A DNA stretch of 31,951 bases, taken from contig CAUDNR010000419.1 in NCBI GenBank assembly GCA_958430865.1, positions 1 to 31,951 on the forward strand, in the 5' to 3' direction. The first letter of the stretch is position 1; each line of letters starts with the position of its first letter. The DNA is from Entrophospora sp. SA101 (Eukaryota > Glomeromycota > Glomeromycetes > Entrophosporales > Entrophosporaceae). The position numbers and the translations under genes are program-made. A model generated the notes under the pieces. The model saw only the letters and a program-made list of their open reading frames with translations, was not told where the DNA came from and made no database searches. Below, one piece after another: positions 10,460-20,139 of this stretch.

Positions 10460-12763
10460 TCATCTATATGTTGATTGTATTGATCCAGGTTTAAGATAAA
10501 CATGGGCTATACGATTATTACCATTACGAATACCCTTACTACGGTAATTACTATCACTATCAATAATATAATTATCGATATCATAATAGCCTTTATCTAT
10601 ATATCCCGGAGCATTTCTAAATAAACTGAATCTTTCAAAATTTATACTTAAATTCTTGTTAACAATAATTTTGGGAATTTTTGGTAATTTAACTGATGGA
10701 TTATTATTATCATTATCACTTTCGTTTCTTTCTTCTTCGCCATTATTCTTATCCCTATTATCAGCATCTTCGTTACAGTAATAAATACTATTAATAATGT
10801 CAAAGTAATTACTTTTACTATAATAAAGAATTTCTTTGTCACTATAAAGATAACGTGAATGATTGGGAGCATCATGTTCACTATGTTCACTATGTTCACT
10901 ATATTCGCTGTATTCGCTGTATTCACTATATTCACTGTATTCACTATATTCGCTATATTCGCTGTACTCACTATATTCATCAGGTTCTTTATTTCCATTT
11001 CTATTATTATTATTATTATTATCATCATTAGTATAATTAGTTTGTAATGGTTGTAGTTGTGCTTGTGACGGTATTAATGAATTTGGAATTCGGGAATTGG
11101 ATGAAACAATTTGTAAATTGGGCGAAGAGGAAGAATTAGGAATGGCAGTTGTATTTTTTCTTATCTTTTCATCTTCACTATAACTATAACCGTTGCTAGT
11201 ATCACTATATACATCACTATTTGTTGTTACAGTACTATAACTATATATGCTACTACTTGTTTCTGCAGCACTGTCATTATACATACTGCTAGCACTGTAC
11301 TCCCCAACACTATTACCATCAGTATTTTGTTTAAGGGTTAAAACTTTATAATTTTTGTTGTTGTTATTGTTCATATTACTGGTCCAAGAAATAAGTTTTG
11401 AAGCAAATTTTTTACTACAAGCAGATTTTTCATAATTTGAATATGGTGATGGCAATGAAGAAGGGAACGTTTTAAAAGAATCGGATATTGATGGATTTTT
11501 AGGTCTTATTATAGTTGGTATTGGCGTTTGCAATGATGATGATGGTTCATTATTTGACAAATATGATTTTGAGTGATTGTTATAAGGATCACTTTTAAGT
11601 TTAGAAGGTTTTGGTTTAATATTGACGAGAAGAATTTCATTACCATTCTTAATCTTATTGTCATTTTCATTATTACAATTATTATTAGTGTCGTTGTTGC
11701 AATTGTAATAATCTTCTACTTGTTTACCTTTCTCACTATAATTGATATTATTATAATAACCATCAAAACAGTTATCATTAATATCATTACCATTAGTATG
11801 GTAATCATTTAAACTGATAACTACGGTTTGAGAAAAGTTTTGATTTGATGGTCCAGAATAAATTTTATTTATTAATGGAGTTTCCTTCTTCTTATAATAA
11901 TTATTATTTGCCTCATTGCCGGGTGATGTTGTTGATGGAGTATAGTTTAAAGATTTTATCGATGAAAATGTTTTTGTTTGTGTTGGCTTCATTAAGTTTG
12001 TCGGAGAAGGTTGCGAGAAAGAAGAAGATGAGAGGGTTTCAGATGGGTCAAATGTTATTATTTTGTCATCATGCAGACTATTGTAATAATTACGTATGTA
12101 TGAATGTGTATTTGGAACATAGACTGTTGGTAATTTTGTGATTTCATTTTCGTTATCAATTGATCGTTGTTGATTAGTTTCGTCGAAATTTTGATAATTT
12201 ATGAATTTTGATTGCTGGGAAATGTTGTTGTTGTTATCATTATTTTTAGTGTTGCTGCGGTGAATATTTGATGTTGAATCATCATCATCATCATGGTGAT
12301 TCTGATGATTTTTCTTTTCATCATCAATATCATCATCATCATCTTTATAATTATTAAAAACATCGTTGTCGTTGTTATTGCTATTATATCTAATTTTAAG
12401 ATGTTGTTTGAAATGACGATGCTTTTTATGATAAATAGCTACTCCAATACCAATTAATAATAATGATAAACCTATTATTACTCCAATAACTAGACCAAAA
12501 GATGCAATGCTATTATTATCTTGTATTCCATTAACTGTGTCATCATAATTAACAAAATATTGGAATGTCATTGTTGTTGTGGGTTGAACTGACTGCGATG
12601 TTAAAAATCCGGCAATAGAAGGTTTGGGGTATTGTTTAATAGAGGACGATGAAAATGAAGAATGAATTTCTTTATTTTTTTCACTTTTATTTTCATGTTC
12701 TTTTTCAACCTTTTTTAAAATTTTTAATAGTTTTTTCGATTCTTTACGAAGTTTATTTGTCAT
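10460..12763 (-). CDS. Single-pass membrane protein with EYS repeats (767 aa), left copy
   Basis: An uninterrupted 767-codon frame. There is no N-terminal signal peptide; residues 1-33 are Lys/Glu-rich. One strong hydrophobic helix lies at ~87-110 (SFGLVIGVIIGLSLLLIGIG) followed by YHKKHRHFK, which by the positive-inside rule places the long C-terminal part in the cytosol. A short Ser/Thr-rich segment (residues 35-70) precedes the helix. The C-terminal ~650 residues are low-complexity: Asn runs, Asp runs, and a tandem (EYS)n array changing to (EHS)n at about residues 594-630, then KLPKIPKIIVNK. The architecture recalls fungal Wsc/Mid2-type wall sensors or adhesins, but the extracellular part is very short, so no function is assigned. 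An identical protein is encoded at 23798-26101. Confidence 0.75.
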   Translation of the reverse strand: MTNKLRKESKKLLKILKKVEKEHENKSEKNKEIHSSFSSSSIKQYPKPSIAGFLTSQSVQPTTTMTFQYFVNYDDTVNGIQDNNSIASFGLVIGVIIGLSLLLIGIGVAIYHKKHRHFKQHLKIRYNSNNNDNDVFNNYKDDDDDIDDEKKNHQNHHDDDDDSTSNIHRSNTKNNDNNNNISQQSKFINYQNFDETNQQRSIDNENEITKLPTVYVPNTHSYIRNYYNSLHDDKIITFDPSETLSSSSFSQPSPTNLMKPTQTKTFSSIKSLNYTPSTTSPGNEANNNYYKKKETPLINKIYSGPSNQNFSQTVVISLNDYHTNGNDINDNCFDGYYNNINYSEKGKQVEDYYNCNNDTNNNCNNENDNKIKNGNEILLVNIKPKPSKLKSDPYNNHSKSYLSNNEPSSSLQTPIPTIIRPKNPSISDSFKTFPSSLPSPYSNYEKSACSKKFASKLISWTSNMNNNNNKNYKVLTLKQNTDGNSVGEYSASSMYNDSAAETSSSIYSYSTVTTNSDVYSDTSNGYSYSEDEKIRKNTTAIPNSSSSPNLQIVSSNSRIPNSLIPSQAQLQPLQTNYTNDDNNNNNNRNGNKEPDEYSEYSEYSEYSEYSEYSEYSEYSEYSEHSEHSEHDAPNHSRYLYSDKEILYYSKSNYFDIINSIYYCNEDADNRDKNNGEEERNESDNDNNNPSVKLPKIPKIIVNKNLSINFERFSLFRNAPGYIDKGYYDIDNYIIDSDSNYRSKGIRNGNNRIAHVYLKPGSIQSTYR

Positions 12764-14809
12764 CTTTATTATTTATTTTTTTTTTTAAAGAAAAAGATTT
12801 ATTAATGGAAATCATATAATGGTAGTTTGCGTGAAAGTGTTGTAGGGTGGTGGAGGATTGATTTTAAAGGAAATAATGTTGAATTAGAGAAAGAGAAAGG
12901 GAGAATGAATTTAAAGAGTAGTTTGTTGATTTTGATTTTGATTTATGAGAAAGTAAACCTCTACTATACGAAAAGAAGAGAAAGAAAAAAGAAAAACAGA
13001 GAAAATTTTATTTTATTTATTATATTTATTGTCAAGAAATTTTTTTTTCTTGTTTTATTTTTCTCTATTTTCCTTTCTTCCTTTCTTCTTTTTTCAAAAT
13101 TAACAATAATAATTATAATAATAAATTTGTGAGAAAATTATTAAAATTTGTATTAATTATAATTGATTGATATGACCATCTATGAGTTAATTGGATTAAT
13201 TATAAATGAAGAATTAATATAATGTATGTATGAATTCAAAAATTACAAAATCAATAAAATCTTAATTTCATAACAACAACATTGGTAGTATTGGTATTGT
13301 ATTATTATTATTAGCGGAAGTGTCTATTTTCTTCTTCTACGCTACTATCACTATAGTTTTGTAATGTGGCGCAGTATTAAGATGAAAATAATAATAAATG
13401 AGAAAAAAAGATTAATTGATTGATTTTTGGTTAAAAATTTAATTCGACAAAATTTCTCTTGACATTAATTCGAGGAGTTTCTAAACGTTATACGTGAGAA
13501 AAAAGTTTACTTGATATTTAGCTGTCGATCGATTCGTTTTAAAATGTAATAATGACCGTGATCAAAAATTCTTTGATTTCTATTTTGTTACGTGTCAAAA
13601 GCCAATATTAATATTATTATTTTCGCAAGAAGAAGAAGAAGAAGAAATTTGTATTGATTAAATAATTCATATCGTTGCCGTCGACAATGATAGTCGTGAT
13701 AATATTGGTCGATGATTTGAAATATACGATTGTTTTATGGCAATGGTAAAAGTAAGTGGAGGACACTGTCATATTTAAAACATATTTAAAAAAAGAACGG
13801 GTTTTAATTAAAGCCAAACACTTATAATAGATCCAACTTACGAACAAATTAATAATATTAACAACCATCAAAATGACACTTATTCTAAATAACAATAATC
13901 TTTCAATACTCTAATGAGATATTTCTACAAATTATCATCATCGCCACCAAAAAGAATATACGGTAGATTTAATGTTGTGATACAAGCTAGAGCTCTTCTT
14001 CTCGTCGCGAGAGGTACGGTTTGAACTTTGAACTCAAGATTTTTAAAAATTATTATTCATTTGAAAGATATAATTAGTTCTTCAACTTTGGATGTTTCCT
14101 TTTCTAAAGAAGGTTCTTTGTAAATTTTTGTATAATATTAAAAAATATAAAATTATTACTGATAATAATTATTGTTATAGATTTATTTATAAAGATCTTT
14201 ATAATAAAAATGGCAATAAAGTACAAGTCCAAACTTTTCTTTTCTCCAAATGTAAATATATTTTGTGTAACTATATTTTTTCCTCTTCAAATAATTCCCA
14301 TTTCGGATACTTCAAATACTTCCTACCAAGGAATATATATTTATATTAATATGGTATTCTTAAATCATATTATATTTGTATCCGTCAGCATCATCAAGCA
14401 TTTAAAATCATTGCCATTTTTTAAATGGCCAAACTTTAAACCTGCATTAGAAATTTTCAAAATTATCGTTTTATTTTAATATTTTGTTTGGAAATAAAAT
14501 TATACATGGATACAGAGGCATGTTGAAGCTTAACAATTGGGATACGTACACAGATGCCTCCCTGAAATAATTTTCTATTGTGCATAGCAAGCGATAAATC
14601 GAGAGTTGTGATGCGCATATTATATAACATGGCTGTGTATAATTTCCAAAAAACTCTAATAAGAAAATCAAATTCGTTAACACTAAGCCACCATAAAATT
14701 GCCTAAATTATAAGTCACCGATACTTTTCTGTGCAATTCGGGCTTTAAAAAATATATCTCTCTAGAAAAAAATAAATTTTAATTTCATCTTGCTAATATT
14801 TTAAAAAAT
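12764..14809. other. Long intergenic stretch inside the duplication (left copy)
   Basis: About 2 kb between the membrane-protein start (-) and the orphan transporter promoter. Homopolymer runs, GAA repeats (13628-13646) and TTA/TAT repeats dominate. Open frames at 12827, 13617, 14092, 14210 and 14471 are low-complexity and show no protein character. In the right copy this same DNA is the shared upstream region of the membrane-protein gene (-) and the NIPA transporter gene (+), so it contains two divergent promoters. Confidence 0.45.
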
Positions 14810-14810
14810 A

Positions 14811-14827
14811 ATGATGATAAATTTAAT
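14811..14827 (+). pseudogene. Orphan start of NIPA-type transporter gene at duplication edge
   Basis: ATGATGATAAATTTAAT equals the first 17 coding bases of the transporter gene at 28149. Homology then stops abruptly: the left continues TATTATCATC, the right AAAAAGACAAG. The upstream 2 kb is the same as the transporter's promoter region, so a promoter with a truncated start now points into the 3' end of the SUZ-C gene. Confidence 0.85.
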
Positions 14828-14956
14828 TATTATCATCACAATTTATTTATTCTTTCATTGGCCTACATTGCTTTCTAGATCTTTATCCAAATAATTTTTT
14901 TTTTTAATTTCAACCATGTAAGGTTCTAATTATTATCGTTACCACTATTATTGCTA

Positions 14957-15306
14957 TTAAAACATCGCAGATTTTCTCCTGTCAGCAGCAGATTTACTTC
15001 TTCTTTCAGCAGTAGCAGCATGAATCTTGTTGACAGCTTTACGACGAATTCGAGTAGCAAAATTTCTAGTCATTTCAGGTCCTTTAGGTTGACGGACAGG
15101 AACAATTGTATCTGGGTGAACTTTCATTGGACCACCAAATACACTAAATAAACAATATATATATATTAATTAGTATAATTAAAAAAAATTTTTAATTTTT
15201 GTTAAAATTTATTTATTTACCTTTTACGTCTTTCATCTTTTGTAACTGGAGCTGTGTTAGAACGTTGTTGATATAAATTGCTAGTTGGAGGTGAGGGAGG
15301 AATATA
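14957..15306 (-). CDS. 3' end of a SUZ-C-motif protein (R3H/SUZ type?), cut by N gap
   Basis: Two exons are visible on the minus strand: from the N gap to 15221, and 15143-14957 ending in TAA. The donor is GTAAAT and the acceptor TTTAG. Splicing joins KDERRK to SVFGGPMKVHPDTIVPVRQ. The segment VPVRQPKGPE is the core of the SUZ-C motif found at C-termini of SUZ/R3H RNA-binding proteins such as SZRD1 and R3HDM. It is followed by a basic tail (RNFATRIRRKAVNK, AAERRSKSAADRRKS). Upstream residues are Pro-rich (PPSPPTSNLYQQ). The rest of the gene is missing because of the gap at 15307-15316; sequence right of the gap is a repeat, not the continuation. Confidence 0.6.
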
Positions 15307-15316
15307 NNNNNNNNNN
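15307..15316. other. Assembly gap (10 Ns)
   Basis: Ten N bases interrupt the SUZ-C gene. The true distance is unknown, and the order and orientation of the two sides rest on scaffolding. Confidence 1.
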
Positions 15317-15850
15317 ATCACATTACTAAATTTTGATCCCTGAAATCTTTGGTAATACCAATGTTCACTTTGTCTGGTTTTGTTGCAGTATGCTCCAATT
15401 TATTGATTTTGATGAGCATAATAACAAAAACCAAAATTTATTAAAAAACAATGAATGAATTTGTTGGACCTGGAGAATTATTTTGCTTTAAATATTGAAA
15501 AAATCAAGCCCTCAATGAAGCTTTATTACCAGTTTTTTGATACTTAACAAAACACTGAACTATTTAATAATGAAGTGGATTTGTCAATTTGACTGTTACC
15601 ATTCACAAAACTGAAATAATATCACTACTTTTGCTTTCCCATTTAGTGTGGATGCAAAGAAATTCTTTTGGATAAATACTATTATTGATTTTCAGTTAAT
15701 TGGTTTTATTAATTTTTTCTACTGATCCAAAAAAATGTAAATTCGATAAGTCGGTCACATGAGGCTACTGGCTTAATCGAGTGTGCAATTGTGATATCAT
15801 TTTGATCCCTGAAATTTCTTTGTGGCACAATGTACATTGTTAAGTATGCC
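15317..15850. repeat. Dispersed repeat upstream of LUC7, also at 30841-30927 inverted
   Basis: 15317-15398 (ATCACATTAC..., TTCACTTTGTCTGGTTTTGT) is a close inverted match of 30841-30927. A second, more diverged direct copy of its core TTTTGATCCCTGAAAT occurs near 15798. No coding frame is seen. Just after the gap, it is a likely cause of the assembly break. Confidence 0.7.
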
Positions 15851-15896
15851 TTATGCTGTTCAATAATAATTAAATTTTTAAATAATTTTTTCAATT

Positions 15897-17861
15897 ATGG
15901 ATTATCAACGGCAATTACTTGAAGAATTGATGGCACCCTTTCAATCTTCTTCAAAGCACACTTTTTGGGATGATGCAGTGTGTAAACATTATTTAGTCAA
16001 GTTTTGTCCTAATTCTTTATTTACCAATACAAAATCAGATCTTGGTAACTATTATACATATTTTTTTTTCATTTTTGTTTAAATACTTTAATAGTTGCTT
16101 ATTATTTTTTTTTTAATAAGGCCCATGTACTAAAGTACATGATGAAAAACTTCGTCAACAGTTTGTATTTTTATATGTTGTATTATTATTGATTATATTA
16201 TTTTTCTAATTATGATATATCCCTTTTTTTAAAAAAAATTTATAAATTAATAAAAAGATATCAAGAAGCAGCAGATCGTTCAAAGTATGGTTATGAAACC
16301 AAATTTTATGACTATTTGACAGTGTTATGTAATGATCTAGATAAAAAGATTCGTAAAGGAAATGAACGTTTAAATGTTCGTCCTGATGATACAGTAAGTT
16401 TATTTTTTAAGTGAAACATTAAATGAAATGATTTGGAATTTTATTGTCATAAAGATTCATGTGATTATTTTACTTTGATAGCTTCTGAATCCAAATAAAG
16501 ATGAAAAAGAAGAGAAAATTATCATTCTAGATGAAAAAATAAAAGAATTATTGGTAAAGGTAAGTATTTGACAAATGATTAATAAATCAGTTGAATATGT
16601 ATGTATGTATATGTATGTATGTATACATTAATTTGTATACTTTATACTAAAATTAATGATTATTTTAATAAGATCGAAGAGGCAGGCGAAGAAGGCCGTG
16701 TACAAGAAGCACAAACATTAACCAAAGAAGTGGAATCACTTCAAAAAGATTTGGACTTTTTAAGAAATGTAAGTATAAAAGTATAGGAAAACTTATTTAC
16801 ATACAACAGAAAAAAATTTTCTGCCAACTTAAAACATGTAGATAAGCAGAATCAGCAAGAAACATAACATTTGAGGTAACTCTATTGCCTAGTATATATA
16901 TAGTCTCTAAATTGGATATATATATATATATATATATTTATGCATATATAATTTAGCTTCTTTTTTTTTTTAACACAAAAAAATTGCTAAAAAAAAAAAA
17001 ATCAAAGCTAACCTTATAAACCCAACTTTTTCACATTATTAAGATAATTTCTTTTTAAATTAAATTTTTTTTAAAGAAAAAATCATATATATATTATATA
17101 TATTTATTATTTAATATTCAAAAAAAAAAAATTTTTTTTTTGAAAACTGTTATTTACAATTTTGCTTCCAGTCACTACATACATACATGCATACATATTG
17201 AACAATGAAAGTAATCCCAGGAGAGAGACTTTACAAAAAAATCGGTAGATTTTCAAAATTTTTTAAATCCCCTGTTCACTAACCATTATTATTTCCAAAT
17301 CTATTTCATGAAAACCAATCAATTCTCTATATCTCTACGGACCTTCTCCTCTTTCTGATTTTGACTTAAAACAATTAGAGCGATGACTCAAATCCACTAT
17401 TTAAACAAGAAAGAAGAATGCTGGTTTGTGATGTTTGTGGAGCTTTTCTAGTGACTAATGACACTTCTAATCGGATGGATGCACATCTGCAAGGAAAACA
17501 ACATAAAGGCTATAAACAAATTCGTGAAACTCTTCAAGAATGGAAGGTAACGAATGCTATTATATTAATATTCATTATTTAATATGCTATTTTTTAATTG
17601 GAAAATTGACTTTTTTAGCAACAGAGGTCATATTCATCACGAGAACCAAATCAGAGAGAACATCGACGAGATTCATATAGTCGACATGAACCATATCCCC
17701 GTAATCCTCCACCACGTAGAGAAAGACATAGGGATAGAGATTATAGACGCGATGAAAGAGATTATTATGAACGAAGTCACGATGACCATAGTCATAGGAG
17801 AAATAGTCATGAATCTAGACGTGATAGAGATGATAGAAGTCATCGGCATCATGATGATTGA
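15897..17861 (+). CDS. LUC7: LUC7-like U1 snRNP-associated splicing factor, complete (302 aa)
   Basis: Seven exons: 15897-16044, 16121-16160, 16258-16393, 16482-16559, 16673-16768, 17379-17546, 17619-17861. All junctions are GT-AG and in phase. LUC7 stabilises U1 snRNA:5' splice-site pairing in the nucleus. The N-terminal CCCH zinc finger uses C29, C37, C52 and H56. A long helical coiled-coil region covers ~60-165. The second, C2H2 finger (VCDVCGAFL...HLQGKQH) uses C183, C186, H202 and H208. The C-terminal ~80 residues are an RS/RD/RH-rich tail. The length lies between yeast Luc7 (~260) and human LUC7L (~370). The fifth intron (16769-17378) is unusually long at 610 bases and is full of homopolymers and TA repeats. 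The 5' flank is a dispersed repeat. Confidence 0.95.
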
Positions 17862-18224
17862 AAAATAAATTTATTATTTTTAATTATTTTATAGGTACTT
17901 GAAAAAAAAAATAGATGAGAATTAACTTTTTTAATTAATCATCATTTTGGTATTATTATATTTTATCCTTTAGTATAAAGCATTAATCCTTGCTGGTTTA
18001 TGAGGAAAATGTAATAACAATATATATATTTCACAAAATAAATATAAACTATATTAATAGGTATATTATATACATATATATGGCTTATGATGAATTTTGG
18101 GGTGGATACGAAATTTCGATTAACTAACTTGATACAACATAAATATATAATGATAATTTTTTTTGTATTCTATTAAATTGGTTTTAAATAATTATAATTC
18201 TCTAACCCTTCCTTCCTTTTCTCA
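17862..18224. other. 3' flank of LUC7
   Basis: AT-rich sequence with TATATA runs near 18060-18080, between the LUC7 stop (+) and the stop of a Utp13 remnant (-). No gene is seen. Confidence 0.4.
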
Positions 18225-18620
18225 TTATCCATCACCATCTGATATACTCATTTTACTATAATCAACAATGTAAGAATCTATCAATAACTTTTCAAATCCT
18301 TGGGAATGTCTCAGAATATGGTAATAATCCATCTATTAACTATATAAAATAAAAATTTTACATTTATTTATTTATATATATAATCTCCGATTTCTAATAA
18401 TTGGTTGAATTGAAATTCCTTAGTGGAACATTTAAAATTTTTTGAATTGGTATTCCAATCTTCTTTTTCTAGATTAATATACCATCTATTGTTTAATCTT
18501 GTTATACTGTTAGATAAAGAACAATTGGTTCATAATTTGCTTGAATAAATTTAATAACCTGTGAGGTTGATCCAAACTAAATTGCAAGTAATATTGAATT
18601 TTCGCTAAATTACATACTTT
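18225..18620 (-). pseudogene. Remnant of a Utp13 (TBL3) C-terminal domain gene
   Basis: Three minus-strand pieces in different frames follow the order of the Utp13 domain of this small-subunit processome WD protein: KIQYYLQFSLDQPHRLLNLF (near 18580-18510), EKEDWNTNSKN (near 18450, matching the family's RDWNTNSK-type signature), then LIDGLLPYSE followed after a ~2-base loss by RHSQGFEKLLIDSYIVDYSKM and a TAA at 18225-18227. Stops and frame changes occur between the pieces; some could be introns, but the break inside PYSE/RHS cannot be. The WD repeats are absent, so this is a decayed fragment of a second copy. Confidence 0.6.
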
Positions 18621-18890
18621 AATTCTTCAGTACATCTTTCTAAATGGGGGCTTTTCTAGGAAAAACTGGACACGAGACCCCCTGGTCAAAATTGGTTTAA
18701 CAAAAATTTCTTTCGGATTGATCTATACACCCCATTTTTATGTTACACGAAAATTTTTTAATTGATGATCCGGGCAACTTAATAAAAGATCGTCAGAGCT
18801 AAAATATTTAATTAAAAAACAAGCAAGAATTAATTAACTCCTTTCAGTCTATTTTTTCTTAATAATAACATATTATTAAGGTCAACTTAC
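18621..18890. other. Non-coding between two decayed genes
   Basis: The stretch contains a GC-richer block near 18645-18690 (GGGGCTTTTCTAGG, CACGAGACCCCCTGG). No reading frame is sustained on either strand. It may be a remnant of a dispersed repeat. Confidence 0.35.
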
Positions 18891-19338
18891 ACATAGTCAA
18901 ATATCTTTTTAATGATTTTACTATATTTAAGATTACTCGTGGGCTCAAAGCATGCATCCATTCCAATACTTATTTTATAAGTGCATCATTTAATGAAGAT
19001 GAAAGTTGTTCATCGAATATTGGCCTTGTTAATTTATATGGATTATCATTCGTAACCAGCTCCCATTCTTTCGAAGTGAAAGTATCATATCGACATGGCC
19101 AGTCTAATATTATAATAGATGCTAGTGCACTAAATGTAATGGAAAAAGGGTGAGTACATCCTCACACGGATATGTTATGTAATCACAAATGTGTAAGGTT
19201 CTTAATGCTTACGAAATTTCTGTTGTGTCATTCCATGTGTGTTTTTTATGATCATTTTTTAAATCACGTATTAATCTTAATTGATATTTCTTGAACCTTG
19301 AAGAAACATCTATTGTTTCTACTACCCACTGAAAATAA

Positions 19339-19380
<42 letters not shown>

Positions 19381-19889
19381 TAAATTGTACAATTAACAAA
19401 ATACAAAGTTTCAATTTAACATATACTTTAACATCACACTCTTGTCGTATTTGTTGTTCTATTGAGCCATAATCAAATGTCAAGATTTCACTTTCAATAG
19501 TATCGGTTTCACTTGTGCTTGGCACATTCGATTGTTGAATCCGTGCTTGATTATTCTCGTCATCTTCATCTTCGATTTCACCTTCAGTTTGTGAAAATTT
19601 TAATCAGAATTGTTGCAAGAGATTGCAATTATTGAAAATATTCAAGAAAAAAATTTGATTTTCATGCAACAAACCCTCTTCTAAACTAAGAAATGCAATA
19701 ATACAAATGTAAATTGTTAATTAAACTAGAATGACGACAAATTGCAATGACCGCAATTACCAATACCGTTCTTTTTTTAAAACTAGAGTGACAACGAGTG
19801 GCAATAACCACCATTCTTTTGATAAACACTTACTCGCTTCTTCCAAGTATGCTAGTTTCTTTATCTCTTTTGTTAATCGTAAATGACAT
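18891..19889 (-). pseudogene. Unrecognised gene with 11-nt microexon, stopped by TAA at 18972-18970
   Basis: Exons (minus): 19889-19834, 19685-19675, 19581-19427, 19328-19213, 19129-18891, all GT-AG and phase-consistent. It starts MSFTINKRDKETSILGRS, then DLEEGEIEDEDDENNQ (acidic), GSIEQQIRQECDVK, WVVETIDVSSRFKKYQ, and LDWPCRYDTFTSKEWELV. The frame meets TAA after 165 codons, yet stays open for 26 more (VLEWMHALSPRVILN...) up to a consensus GTAAGT donor at 18890, which argues that the TAA is a nonsense change rather than the natural end. No later exon is found; the Utp13 remnant follows. The 93-nt intron at 19674-19582 is a multiple of three with an internal stop. No family is recognised. Confidence 0.5.
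19340..19378. repeat. (TAA)n microsatellite in an intron
   Basis: About a dozen TAA units lie inside the intron between exons 3 and 4 of the unrecognised minus-strand gene. Confidence 0.9.
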
Positions 19890-20139
19890 TTTTTATTTTA
19901 AAAGAAAGAAAAAGAAGACAAATTTTATTTGATCGGCAAACACGTCATTAATCTAAAATTTCGGACGCAAAGTGAGCTTGATTAATTCACATCATTTTTT
20001 TTCAATTTGTAATCAAATAAAGTTTATTTAGAATGATTTATTTCACAAAATAAAAATGTGTTAATTCACACAATGAGTTTAAAATATTTAAAATTTAAAA
20101 TGCTTATAAAAAATAATAAAAAATTAATTTTTTTGTAGT

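Larger units (their letters stand above)
8688..14827. repeat. Large segmental duplication, left copy (~6.1 kb)
   Basis: Matches 22036-28165 in direct orientation. The offset is 13,338 bases from the small-peptide exon to the right edge. The left edge is the TIR element end; the right edge is within codon 6 of the NIPA gene. The left ~480 bases are diverged; the remaining ~5.6 kb shows one difference (near 9258) in the parts I compared line by line. Confidence 0.95.

Noticed and set aside
10648..12141. Several open frames opposite or overlapping the membrane-protein gene, and their twins at 23986-25479
   Set aside because: They are shadow frames of repeat codons in the 767-codon gene, with Ile- or Phe-Thr-rich nonsense composition.
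12827..13132. 101-codon plus frame with a hydrophobic C-terminus
   Set aside because: It starts on a non-ATG codon, is low-complexity Lys/Arg then Phe/Ile from homopolymers, and lies in a promoter region.
14092..14683. Frames of 70-89 codons in the divergent promoter
   Set aside because: They are overlapping frames on both strands without protein-like features or splice support.
17584..17868. 94-codon plus frame rich in Ile/Met/Glu
   Set aside because: It is the wrong frame of the LUC7 RS/RD tail exon.
18895..19150. Plus-strand open frame of about 80 codons ending at a GTGAGT
   Set aside because: The minus strand of the same DNA gives a more natural protein that splices in phase with upstream exons; the plus frame is its antisense.
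19582..19674. Reading the 93 bases as coding with a TGA nonsense codon
   Set aside because: A GTTTGT donor, CTGATTAAA branch-like site and AAG acceptor remove the stop without changing frame; an intron is simpler.
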